This document shows, piece after piece, positions 8,740 through 17,026 of a stretch of DNA of 64,000 nt. The stretch is from CAVUPF01 sp963803755 (lineage in GTDB: Bacteria > Actinomycetota > Thermoleophilia > Solirubrobacterales > 70-9). Within the stretch, counting starts at the first letter, position 1. The number at the start of each line of letters is the position of its first letter. Both the position numbers and the translations under genes were made by a program. Location: the NCBI GenBank assembly GCA_963803755.1, contig CAWDNP010000007.1, positions 310,001-374,000 of the forward strand, written 5' to 3'. The notes beneath the pieces were generated by a model. It was not told the origin of the DNA. It ran no database searches and was given only the letters and a program-made list of their open reading frames with translations.

Positions 8740-9163
8740 GGAAGGGGCCGCCCGGCACGCGGCGGAGCCTGACTCAGTGTGCCTGGCTGATGTTGATGCA
8801 TTGCAGCCGGATAGATCTAATACCGCGGCCCCACCCTCGATCGTCACCGTCCACGGGTTGTTATCCATCGTCTCCACAGCGACGGAGTGGCAGTATGGTC
8901 GCGGCCTGCTGTTGCCGCTGCCGATTCTCCCTCACGCTTCTGCTCAAAGAGCCTCTTACAGTAAGCCCACGGCTGACACGGACCATGAGCGCTAAGGGAG
9001 ACCTCCCACCAGTTGCCGGGCTCAGCGAGTAGACGTTCGCCGTTAGAGTCAGGCAGTGTAACAGTCTCGTTTCGGCGACCGACACACTTATCTTTCATAC
9101 CGCGTGTACCAGGCCCTGTGGTCCGCGAATGGGATCGGTGGACTCAGCCCGCGGCGGGTGGCA
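8740..9163. other. Intergenic, no feature recognised
   Basis: The 424 bases between the end of the response regulator and the convergent glycosyltransferase gene show no credible coding frame, tRNA or obvious hairpin terminator. Confidence 0.5.
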
Positions 9164-10420
9164 TCAACCGCTGACTGGCCGGAATGGGGAACCGAGCGTG
9201 GATAAAAGCCTAAGCTCCTCCATCAACAGGCGTGGCAGCAGGAAGTGCTCCCGTACGTGAGCGCGTCCGCTTTGGCCAAGCTGATCTGCCAACTCGCGGT
9301 GCCTCAGAAGCCTCAGCATCCCAGCAGCGCACTCCTCGACGGAGTCGACCAGTAGTCCACCGATCCCCTCCGGCATCTGCATGGGGATGCCACCGGCGCG
9401 ACCGGCGACCACAGGCGTACCCTTCCACAGCGACTCGGAGACCACAAGCCCAAAGCCCTCGCGAATCGACTTCTGCACGACGACCTCGGAGAGGCGCTGA
9501 AAGGCGTTGACCTCGACATTGCCGACACCGGTGAGGTTGGTGTAGAGGTGAATCAGCGGATCTTGAGCGGCGTGCTCTGAGACCTGTCCATACACCTCCC
9601 AGCCCTCGGGATCATCGAGCGCCATCGAGCCGACAAGGGCGAGCTGTAGCTCGGGGATCTCCTCGCGCACGAGGCGGTAGGCAGCTATAACGCCCAGCGG
9701 GTCCTTCCAAGCGTCAAAGCGCGAGATCTGTGTGACAAGTCGCCCGGGAAGCTCCACACCGATCCAATCAAGGATCTGTCGCGCCGTATTGACGTCGAGG
9801 TCGAGGTTCTTGGGGCTGAGCGGGTCGATCGCCGGGGCGATGGCCTCGACATGCTCGACCGGCAGGTCGGGTGGAACGAACTCAGCCATCGTGAACACTG
9901 CGGCGTCAAATTCAGCAAGGTAAGGCCGCAAGAACGCCCAGATATCGGAGTTGGGCTCGGAGGTGTCGATGTGACAACGCCAGACCCAGCGGGCATCTCC
10001 CCTGCCGTGAAGCATCGGCAGCGCAGCGGGCTGAGGATCGTGCACGACGATGAAGTCATAGTTGCCGTCAAGCGCCTCCGCGTTCTCCTGCGCACAGTCC
10101 AGGTAGGCCGTTTGCTCTGCCTCACTCAGCGCTTGCGGCGCCCCCTGAAGACCGTTGTGCAGCGCCTTGGTGGCCCGAAAGAAATCCTGGCGCCCAGTGA
10201 TGACCTCCCAGTCAACCGTGAGTCCAAGATTAAGCAGCAAGGGTACGGAGGAGCGCAAGAGCTCAGACACCCCACCCCCGTAGGCGGTTGCATTGATGTG
10301 CAGGATGCGAGCTCCCTTCAAGGCGCGAGCATGGGCGCGTAGCTCCTCGAGAATGTAATCCGGAACTATGTCCCGGTAGGCATCGAGTGACCAACGGCCG
10401 ACGGCTACCTGCTGGAGCAT
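9164..10420 (-). CDS. treT: Trehalose synthase-type glycosyltransferase (GT4)
   Basis: The 418-residue protein is a GT-B glycosyltransferase related to TreT (trehalose glycosyltransferring synthase), which joins NDP-glucose and glucose to trehalose. Diagnostic features are the N-terminal glycine loop HINATAYGGGVSELL, a central FVVHDPQP-like segment (IVVHDPQPAALP) and the C-terminal donor-binding region with REGFGLVVSESLWKGTPVVA (the EX7E-type element). ATG 10420 is the start. No trehalose phosphatase or OtsA neighbour is present, which fits a one-step route. The exact acceptor cannot be proved from sequence. Confidence 0.8.
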   Translation of the reverse strand: MLQQVAVGRWSLDAYRDIVPDYILEELRAHARALKGARILHINATAYGGGVSELLRSSVPLLLNLGLTVDWEVITGRQDFFRATKALHNGLQGAPQALSEAEQTAYLDCAQENAEALDGNYDFIVVHDPQPAALPMLHGRGDARWVWRCHIDTSEPNSDIWAFLRPYLAEFDAAVFTMAEFVPPDLPVEHVEAIAPAIDPLSPKNLDLDVNTARQILDWIGVELPGRLVTQISRFDAWKDPLGVIAAYRLVREEIPELQLALVGSMALDDPEGWEVYGQVSEHAAQDPLIHLYTNLTGVGNVEVNAFQRLSEVVVQKSIREGFGLVVSESLWKGTPVVAGRAGGIPMQMPEGIGGLLVDSVEECAAGMLRLLRHRELADQLGQSGRAHVREHFLLPRLLMEELRLLSTLGSPFRPVSG

Positions 10421-10649
10421 CGAGTCCTCGCCTTCTGGGGCACGTTAAGAGCGCAGCGGCTTGTGGGCGTCTCCGCAGCCCTCGGCGAAGGCGTGGCTGC
10501 GTTCCTAGCGTGTCCCATCGTAGCGGTCACCTCGCGCAACGGGCCCACCTTGATCCCCAAGGACCCTGGCTCCTGCTCGTACTCGTCCTCTCAGCGGCTC
10601 TCGCCGCGATCCTGCTGGCGGCCAAGTTGACCGGGCCGCGGGCCGGGGC

Positions 10650-11612
10650 TCAGCCCTCGACTTCGCGGTAGTGCTCGCGCCAGATAGCGCGGTAGACGCG
10701 CAGGTGGCGGGGCAGGTCCCGCAGGCCGGGGATGAACGGTATGCAGATGAGGGTGAGGCTGAGGATCCCCATCACGAGGAAGACCAGCAGGTCGCCGCTT
10801 TCAGAGCTCTTGAACGGTTCGACCTGATACCAGAAGGTGTAGAGCCAGAGCCACACCTGCCCGGGGTAGCTGCCGGTCTCATTCATCATCCCCCACTGGG
10901 TGCCGAGCAGGTGCTGGGCTTCGGCGCGTTCTTCGAAGTAGGTCCCGCCGGCGAGGAAGAGCAGCGGCTTGGTGTAGTTGGTCTCATAGAAGCGGTGGTT
11001 GGCGGCCACCAGGGCGCCGTCCAGCCCGCCGCTCTGGGCCAGCCCGAGCAGCGCCGCCATCATCGGAGCTACCGGTCCGTAGCGGCCCGGGGGCAGGATC
11101 GGGACGCCACCGAGGAAGCGGGCCTTGGGAAGGGCTTCTTCATAGGCGTTGGCCCAGGCGCTCTGCAGCCTGGGGGGCGCCGCCCGGTAGGCGGCGAGGG
11201 CGAGCTTTAAGCGGGGGTCGGCGGGGATCTCCTTCAGCGGTTCGATCACGTAGTCCTTCGCCGTGTCGATCGGGATGTGGACGCCGACCGCTTCCTCGGG
11301 CGAGATCGAAGCGATTTCTTGCGAGCGCCGGCGGCGTTGTTGTAGGGCGGGCCGTAGGTGGCGACGTCGCTGGTCCCGTCAAGCTCGGTGACCGCGGTGG
11401 CGAGGAAGTCGGCGGGGTCTGCCTTCGCCCAGCTCTGGATCGTCGTCGCCGGGTCATCGGGAGAGGAGAAGAGGATGGTGAGTGCGCACCGCGAGCACCG
11501 TGACCGCCACGAGCGCGATGACGAACTCCTTGACCAGGTCATAGCGAACCCAGGGACCCTGCCATGGAGCGGCGTCGTCTGGGCTCGCCGGTGCCGGGCT
11601 CGTCGCGCTCAC
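10650..11612 (-). CDS. Cytochrome b C-terminal/subunit IV-like protein, two compensating frameshifts
   Basis: The GTG at 11612 overlaps the stop of cytochrome b by 4 bases. The frame reads an N-terminal membrane segment (YDLVKEFVIALVAVTVLAV), leaves frame near 11500, continues in a second frame (residues such as DPATTIQSWAKADPADFL), then returns to the first frame near 11330 (PEEAVGVHIPIDTAKDY) and runs to the stop at 10650. A C-terminal membrane helix is followed by a charged tail. The two shifts cancel, which is typical of two sequencing indels around a real gene. It is the last gene of a three-gene cytochrome b operon and presumably part of a bc-type quinol-oxidising complex. Confidence 0.7.
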
Positions 11613-12301
11613 GGTGCACCGCCCTCGCTCGGCGCCGGCTGCGCTGACGGCGGAGTCGCCGGCTTGGCCGCCTTCGCCGGGTAGGGCGGCACAACGCCGT
11701 GGCGGCGGACGAGCAGCACGTGCGCGATAACCAGCGCGACCACGACCACCGGCAGGAGGATCACGTGGAACGTGTACATCTGGCCGAAGTCGGTGACGTT
11801 GAAGAACGCGCCGACCCCGATCGAGTTGATGCCGTCCTTGCCCTGGGTGGCGATCCACTGCGAGTCGAAGTTCTGCTGGGAGAGGTAGCCGGTGAAGGCG
11901 GCGCCGATCGCGACCAGGAAGGTGACCGCGCCGGTCACCCAGGTGCGCCCCCGCCCGCCGCGCCAGGCGCCCATGAAGAACTTCCCCCAGAGGTGGACGA
12001 CCATCGCGAAGAAGAACAGCTCCACCGCCCAGAGGTGGATGCTGTTGAAGAAGTGCCCGACGCCCGAGACGTGCCACCATTCCGGCCCCTTCAGGCCGAG
12101 GATGATCCCGGAGGCGACGACGACGATCAGCGCCGCGATCGTGACGACGCCGAAGACGTAGATCCACGAGGACACGTAGGAGGGCTGGCGGTCGGGGAGG
12201 AGCTTCTCGGGCGGCAGAGCGCCGACCGCGCGCTCGCGCACCCAGGTCGTCCACATCTGCCGCTCCTCGGGCGAAACGTCGTGCGCCTCGCCCTCGCTCA
12301 C
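11609..12301 (-). CDS. Cytochrome b N-terminal domain protein
   Basis: The 230-residue protein has four membrane helices typical of the cytochrome b/b6 N-terminal domain. Paired histidines in the helices HFFNSIHLWAVELFFFAMVV and FHVILLPVVVVALVIAHVLL would ligate two b hemes. It transfers electrons from quinol in a bc1/b6f-type complex. The GTG start at 12301 overlaps the stop of the small membrane protein upstream; the stop overlaps the next gene. No Rieske or cytochrome c gene is in the immediate neighbourhood, so the rest of the complex must be elsewhere. Confidence 0.88.
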   Translation of the reverse strand: MSEGEAHDVSPEERQMWTTWVRERAVGALPPEKLLPDRQPSYVSSWIYVFGVVTIAALIVVVASGIILGLKGPEWWHVSGVGHFFNSIHLWAVELFFFAMVVHLWGKFFMGAWRGGRGRTWVTGAVTFLVAIGAAFTGYLSQQNFDSQWIATQGKDGINSIGVGAFFNVTDFGQMYTFHVILLPVVVVALVIAHVLLVRRHGVVPPYPAKAAKPATPPSAQPAPSEGGAP

Positions 12302-12474
12302 GGCACCTTCCGATGCTTCGGGAAGGGCAGCAGGATCGCGGCGATGAACACTACGATCATCAGCAAGATCACCACGACGTTCCCCACCGACATCTGAAAG
12401 AAATGCCAGTGCACGTAATGCGCGGGGTGGTTCAGGTCAAAAAGCGCGCCTGAGACCACAGGTACGGATGCCAT
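12298..12474 (-). CDS. Small single-pass membrane protein of the cytochrome b operon
   Basis: This 58-residue frame starts at ATG 12474, has a histidine-rich leader (NHPAHYVHWHFFQ) and one clear membrane helix (NVVVILLMIVVFIAAILLPF), and ends KHRKVP. Its stop overlaps the GTG of cytochrome b by 4 bases, which strongly supports translation. The role is unknown; by position it may be a small accessory subunit of the quinol-oxidising complex. Confidence 0.75.
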   Translation of the reverse strand: MASVPVVSGALFDLNHPAHYVHWHFFQMSVGNVVVILLMIVVFIAAILLPFPKHRKVP

Positions 12475-12996
12475 CGTGTCCGTTTGCCTCCCACCTTTTG
12501 GACTGGTTGAGGCAACGCTATAGCCTGAACTCTCCTTGTCAATCAGTTCTGCGGGAAACCCGAAGTATCCCTACGGGCAACCGAATCCCCCGGCTATGCG
12601 GTCCGACGGTCTCGACCCTGCCGCTGTCGTGGACGAGCAGCCCGCCACGCTCGGCGAGGATCGCCCGACCGCCGGCGGGCCGGAGAGCAGCGCCGCTTCA
12701 GGAGGGCGTCGGGACCGCCGACCCAGAGGTTGCCGCTGCAGATTGATGATGAAGTGCGGGCAGCCGCGCAGATGACGGCTCTCCGAGCTGGAGGCGATGT
12801 CTGCCGGCAGCTGCTCGAGATAGTGTCCGCGGCCGGGCCCCTTGCTGGACGAGGCCGACTTCGGCGGCGACTTTCCCAGCCATAGATTGCGCCGTTTGCG
12901 AGCCCATCCCGGACACGCTTCTGGTTAGCGTTTCTGCCAGGGTGTTCAAGAGCCCCGCATGTCCAGTCCCTGACCTACAGGACAGAGGAGGATGAA
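12475..12996. other. Divergent intergenic region, cytochrome b operon / universal stress protein
   Basis: No credible gene in 522 bases. For the leftward operon a TTGACA at 12542-12537 and TATAGC at 12522-12517 are present, but the 14-base spacing is short, so the promoter call is weak. Close to the rightward gene, AGAGGAGGA before GTG 12997 is a strong ribosome binding site. Confidence 0.4.
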
Positions 12997-13455
12997 GTGT
13001 TCAGTCGAATTCTTGTTGCCTTCGATGGCTCGGCCCATGCGAGACGGGCTCTCGAGGAGGCGGCCGACCTGGCACGGGCGGGAGATGGCGAGCTGACCGT
13101 TCTCAGCGTGGCCCCCAACCCCTCGGCCTGGGTTCTCGGCGGTCCTGTGGCGCCACCGATCAACATGAGGGAGCTCCAGGAAGGGATTGAAGCCTCCTAT
13201 CGCGAGGAGCTCGACGATGCCGCGCAAGCGCTTCCCGACGATGTGCGGGCGACGCTGAAGCTCCTCACCGGACGCGCGGCTGAGGAGATCGTCAAAGAGG
13301 CTACCTCTGGGGGCCATGACCTCGTCGTGATCGGCTCACGCGGGCGCGGCGAGGTCAAGTCCCTGTTCCTGGGAAGCGTCAGCCAGCACGTCTCCCAGGC
13401 CAGCCCTATCCCGGTCCTGATCGTTCACGCAGAGGAGAGCGCCGCTCGCACCTGA
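12997..13455 (+). CDS. Universal stress protein (UspA family)
   Basis: The 152-residue single-domain protein begins FSRILVAFDGSAHARRALEEA and has the ATP-binding signature GSRGRGEVKSLFLGSVSQHV near the C-terminus (G2xG9x(S/T) pattern). Such ATP-binding proteins accumulate under starvation or hypoxia. The GTG start is supported by GAGGAGGA about 7 bases upstream. The last 31 bases overlap the end of the convergent acetate kinase gene. Its position beside acetate kinase and phosphoketolase suggests a shared stress response. Confidence 0.92.
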   Translation: MFSRILVAFDGSAHARRALEEAADLARAGDGELTVLSVAPNPSAWVLGGPVAPPINMRELQEGIEASYREELDDAAQALPDDVRATLKLLTGRAAEEIVKEATSGGHDLVVIGSRGRGEVKSLFLGSVSQHVSQASPIPVLIVHAEESAART

Positions 13456-14540
13456 CGGGCGATCTCGAGGTCCTCCCGAGCCGTGACGAGCACGGCCGCG
13501 GCGCGGGCGCCGGGTGGTGAGAGCAACCGGTCGCCGTTTGCCTCGCCGTTGGCTTCTGAATCGAGCGCGAGGCCGAGGAAGGCCAGCCCCTTGCAGGCCT
13601 CGGCCCGAACCGGGGCCGCGTGCTCGCCGACGCCGCCCGTGAAGACCAGGGCGTCGAGGCCACCCATCGCCGCCGCCATCGCCGCCGCCGCGGCGATCAG
13701 GCGGTGGACGTAGACGTCTAACGCCAGCCGGCAGCTGCCATCACCGGCATCGACCCCGGCGAGAACCTCGCGCATGTCTGAGTGACCCGAGAGCCCCCGC
13801 AGGCCGGCCTCGCGGTCCAGTTCTTGCTCCATCTCCTCGGCACCGAGGCCACTGTGTCGCTGCACCCAGAGGAGCAGCCCGGGGTCTACGGAGCCCGAGC
13901 GGGTCGCCATCACCAATCCCTCCAGCGGCGTGAAGCCCATGGTTGTCTCGATCGACTGGCCGCCCTTGACCGCGGCGAGCGAGGCGCCGGCGCCGAGGTG
14001 CGCGGTGACCAGCCGCAGCTCCGCGAGCGGGCGCCCCAGCAGCTCCGCCGCCCGACGGCTGGCGTAGGCATGGGAGAGGCCGTGGAATCCGTAGCGACGC
14101 AGCGCCCAGCGCTCCAACCATGAGCGAGGAACCGCGTAGGTCGCCGCCGCGGCCGGCAGCGTCGCGTGGAAGGCGGTGTCAAAGCAGGCCACCGCCGGCA
14201 GCTCGGGGCAAAGCCTGCGCAGCACCCGGATCGCGCTCAGCGCAGGCGGGTTGTGAAGCGGGGCGAGGTCGGTGAGCTGGTCGAGTTGGGCTTCGGCATC
14301 GGCATCCAGCTCGACTGCTCCAGTGAACGTATCGCCACCATGTACGACCCGGTGTCCCGCCGCGCCGATCGGCGACGCCTCGGCCAGGATCGCCCCGAAC
14401 GCCTGCTCCAGCTCACGCTCATCGTCGGTGAAGCCGCGGTCTGCATGGGCTACCAACCCGTCGCCCTCCTCGAGGACACTCAGCTTGAGGCTGGAGGAGC
14501 CGGCGTTTACGACCAGGACCCTCCCGGTCCCCGCCGGCAC
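13425..14540 (-). CDS. ackA: Acetate kinase
   Basis: The 371-residue protein contains the acetate/propionate kinase signatures LVVNAGSSSLKLSV at the N-terminus and DTAFHATLP, RRYGFHGLSHAYASRRAAEL and VTAHLGAGASLAAV in the middle. It converts acetyl phosphate plus ADP to acetate plus ATP. It is somewhat shorter than the usual 390-400 residues but has all motifs. The GTG start at 14540 is 3 bases from the phosphoketolase stop, so the two form an operon in which phosphoketolase makes acetyl phosphate and this enzyme harvests ATP from it. Confidence 0.94.
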   Translation of the reverse strand: MPAGTGRVLVVNAGSSSLKLSVLEEGDGLVAHADRGFTDDERELEQAFGAILAEASPIGAAGHRVVHGGDTFTGAVELDADAEAQLDQLTDLAPLHNPPALSAIRVLRRLCPELPAVACFDTAFHATLPAAAATYAVPRSWLERWALRRYGFHGLSHAYASRRAAELLGRPLAELRLVTAHLGAGASLAAVKGGQSIETTMGFTPLEGLVMATRSGSVDPGLLLWVQRHSGLGAEEMEQELDREAGLRGLSGHSDMREVLAGVDAGDGSCRLALDVYVHRLIAAAAAMAAAMGGLDALVFTGGVGEHAAPVRAEACKGLAFLGLALDSEANGEANGDRLLSPPGARAAAVLVTAREDLEIARQVRAALSSA

Positions 14541-14543
14541 CGC

Positions 14544-16898
14544 TCAGCCCTCCCAGGTCCAGTCGCGGATCTCCGGCATGTCCTCGAGGTGCTCGCGGAT
14601 ATAGGCCTCATGGCGGGCGAGCATCTCGCGGCAGTGCTCTTCCAGGGCTGCACTGTCTTCGGGCGCACGACGGGCACGCCTAAGTGCCTCCAGGACCAGG
14701 TGGTAGCGGCTCATCCGGTTCAGCACGACCATGTCGAAGGGCGTGGTCGTCGTTCCCTGCTCGGTAAAGCCCCTGACGTGGAAGCGCCCCGGGTGAGGCC
14801 GGCCGTGCAGGAGCTGGTGAAGGGCCCGGGCGTAGCCGTGGAATGCCATCACGACGTCGGCGTCCTCGCCGAAGAGCCCGACGAAGTCCTGCTCGGAGAG
14901 CCCGTGGGGGTGCACCTCCGGGGGAAAGAGGACCATCAGGTCGACGACGTTGACCACCCGCACCCGCAGCTGCGGAAGGTGGGTGCGAAGCAGCCAGGCC
15001 GCCGCCAGCGTCTCCAGCGTTGGGGTATCGCCTGTGCAGCCGAGCACGATGTCGGGTTCCTCGTCTCCGTCCGTGCTCGCCCAGTCCCACCTGGACGCTC
15101 CTACCGCGCAGTGGGCGCACGCCGCCTCGTAGTCCAGATACTGAAGCTCGGGCTGCTTGTCGATCACGATCAGGTTGACGTAGTCGCGGCTGCGCAGGCA
15201 GTGCTCGGCTACCGAGAGCAGGCAGTTGGCGTCGGGCGGGAAGTAGACGCGGACCACCTCGCCCTTCATCGCGATCATCGTGTCGATCAGCCCCGGCCCC
15301 TGATGGCTGAAGCCGTTGTGATCGTTTCGCCAGCAGGTCGAGGTGAGGAGGACGTTGAGCGAGGCGACCGGAGCGCGCCACTTAACCGCCGCGGCGGCCT
15401 CCAGCCACTTGGTGTGCTGGATCGCCATCGAGGCAGAGACCATCGCGAAGGCCTCGTAGGTGGCGAAGAGGCCGTGGCGGCCGCTCAGCAGATAGCCCTC
15501 GAGCCAGCCCTGGCAGTTGTGCTCGGAGAGGACCTCCATCACCCGGCCCTCCGGGGAGACGTCCTCGTCTTCGGGACGGGCGTCCATCAGGCAGCGCTCC
15601 TCGACCTCGAACACCGCGCCGAGGCGGTTGGAGTTGGTCTCATCGGGGCAGAAGAGGCGGAAGTTGGCCGACTCGGCGTTGGCGGAGTAGACGTCTCGCA
15701 GCAGCTCGCCAAGGCGGCGGGTCGATTCGGCGCGCTCGGCGCCCGGGCGTTTCACCTCGATGGCGTAGCCAGCGGGGTCGGGAACCTGCAGCGCGACGAG
15801 GCGGCGGCCGCCGTTGGCATGGGAGGTGGCGCCCATCCGCTTCTCTCCCTCCGGGCAGAGCGCCGCCAGCTCGGCAACGAGACGGCCGCCCCGATCGAAG
15901 TGCTCCTGCGGTCGGTAGCCGCGCATCCACTCCTCGAGCATCGCCAGGTGCTCCGGGTTCTCCCGGACCTGTCCCAAAGGCACCTGGTGGGCGCGGAAGG
16001 TCCCCTCGATCTGCTTGCCGTCGACGAGCGCCGGGCCGGTCCAACCCTTGGGCGTGCGCAGGACGATCGCCGGCCAGCGCGGCCGCGTCGGCACCCCTCC
16101 CGCCCGCGCCTCGGCCTGGATCGCGGTGATCCCTGCGTGGCAATCTTCGAGCGTCGCGGCAAAGTCGCGGTGCACTTGGCGCGGGTCGGAGCCGGCGACC
16201 ATTCGGCACTCGTATCCCTGCCCGGCGAGCAGTTGCGCGATCTCCTCATCGCGAGCCCGGCCGAGGACGGTCGGGCCGGAGATCTTGTTCTCGTTGAGGT
16301 GCAGGATCGGCAACACCGCCCCGTCGCGCGCCGGGTTGAGGAAGCGCACCCCCTTCCAGGAGCCCTCAAGCGGAGCGGTCTCCGCCTCGCCGTCGCCGAT
16401 CACGCAGGTTACGAGGAGGTCGGGATTGTCAAAGGCGGCGCCGAAGGCATGAACGAGGGCATAGCCCAGCTCGCCGCCCTCGTGGATCGACCCGGGGGTG
16501 GGGACGCTGACGTGGCTGGGGATCCCACCGGGCGTCGAGAACTGGCGCACCAGGTGCAGCAACCCCGCTTCATCCATCGAGGCCTTGGGGTAGAGCTCGG
16601 AGTAGGTGCCCTCGAGGTAGACGTTTGCCACCACCGCCGGGCCGCCGTGACCAGGCCCGGCGACGAAGAGGACGTCGGTGCCTGTGGCGCGAATCAGCCG
16701 GTTCAGCTGGGCGTAGACGAGGTTCAGTCCTGGCGAGGTGCCCCAGTGGCCGAGCAGGCGTGGCTTGATGTGCTCGGGGCGGAGCGCCTCCCGCAACAGA
16801 GGATTCCGCTGCAGGTAGATCTGGGCGACGGTGAGGTAGTTGGCTGCCTCCCAATAGGCCAGAAGACCGTCAAGTTCCGCGTCCGTGCACTCGCCCAT
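14544..16898 (-). CDS. xfp: Xylulose-5-phosphate/fructose-6-phosphate phosphoketolase
   Basis: The protein of about 784 residues (from ATG 16898) matches phosphoketolase along its length: EALRPEHIKPRLLGHWGTSP near the N-terminus, VAGPGHGGPAVVANVYLEGT, the thiamine-diphosphate motif GDGEAETAPLEGSW and the C-terminal HGYARALHQLLHGRPHP. It splits xylulose-5-P or fructose-6-P into acetyl phosphate and an aldose phosphate. The start at 16898 aligns with the usual family N-terminus; an upstream GTG at 16943 would add 15 atypical residues. Operon with ackA. Confidence 0.95.
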   Translation of the reverse strand: MGECTDAELDGLLAYWEAANYLTVAQIYLQRNPLLREALRPEHIKPRLLGHWGTSPGLNLVYAQLNRLIRATGTDVLFVAGPGHGGPAVVANVYLEGTYSELYPKASMDEAGLLHLVRQFSTPGGIPSHVSVPTPGSIHEGGELGYALVHAFGAAFDNPDLLVTCVIGDGEAETAPLEGSWKGVRFLNPARDGAVLPILHLNENKISGPTVLGRARDEEIAQLLAGQGYECRMVAGSDPRQVHRDFAATLEDCHAGITAIQAEARAGGVPTRPRWPAIVLRTPKGWTGPALVDGKQIEGTFRAHQVPLGQVRENPEHLAMLEEWMRGYRPQEHFDRGGRLVAELAALCPEGEKRMGATSHANGGRRLVALQVPDPAGYAIEVKRPGAERAESTRRLGELLRDVYSANAESANFRLFCPDETNSNRLGAVFEVEERCLMDARPEDEDVSPEGRVMEVLSEHNCQGWLEGYLLSGRHGLFATYEAFAMVSASMAIQHTKWLEAAAAVKWRAPVASLNVLLTSTCWRNDHNGFSHQGPGLIDTMIAMKGEVVRVYFPPDANCLLSVAEHCLRSRDYVNLIVIDKQPELQYLDYEAACAHCAVGASRWDWASTDGDEEPDIVLGCTGDTPTLETLAAAWLLRTHLPQLRVRVVNVVDLMVLFPPEVHPHGLSEQDFVGLFGEDADVVMAFHGYARALHQLLHGRPHPGRFHVRGFTEQGTTTTPFDMVVLNRMSRYHLVLEALRRARRAPEDSAALEEHCREMLARHEAYIREHLEDMPEIRDWTWEG

Positions 16899-16944
16899 CC
16901 GCGATGAGTAAAGCAGGCGCCAACATGTTGCTCTGAGCTTCACG

Positions 16945-16958
16945 TCCCGAGGTCGGGA
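16945..16958. promoter_or_regulatory. 6-2-6 palindrome between divergent xfp and flavoprotein genes
   Basis: TCCCGA at 16945-16950 and TCGGGA at 16953-16958 form a perfect inverted repeat with a 2-base spacer, in the short divergent promoter region. It may be an operator controlling both directions. Confidence 0.4.
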
Positions 16959-17026
16959 TGGCTACGGAGTCAGATCCGTACTTAGCCCGGATTTACGCCT
17001 GCTGGTGCCGATGTAGTCTGAATGGC

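Noticed and set aside
10470..10671. Hydrophobic short plus-strand frame between the glycosyltransferase and cytochrome genes
   Set aside because: It has a membrane-like segment but no ribosome binding site, no clear start, and overlaps the end of the cytochrome b partner gene.
12475..12996. DosR-type box upstream of the universal stress protein
   Set aside because: No match to the known palindromic consensus was found; only short GTCC/GGAC segments.
14166..16907. Very long open frame on the plus strand opposite phosphoketolase and acetate kinase
   Set aside because: It is the antisense shadow of two well-identified enzymes in high-GC DNA and shows no family motif.
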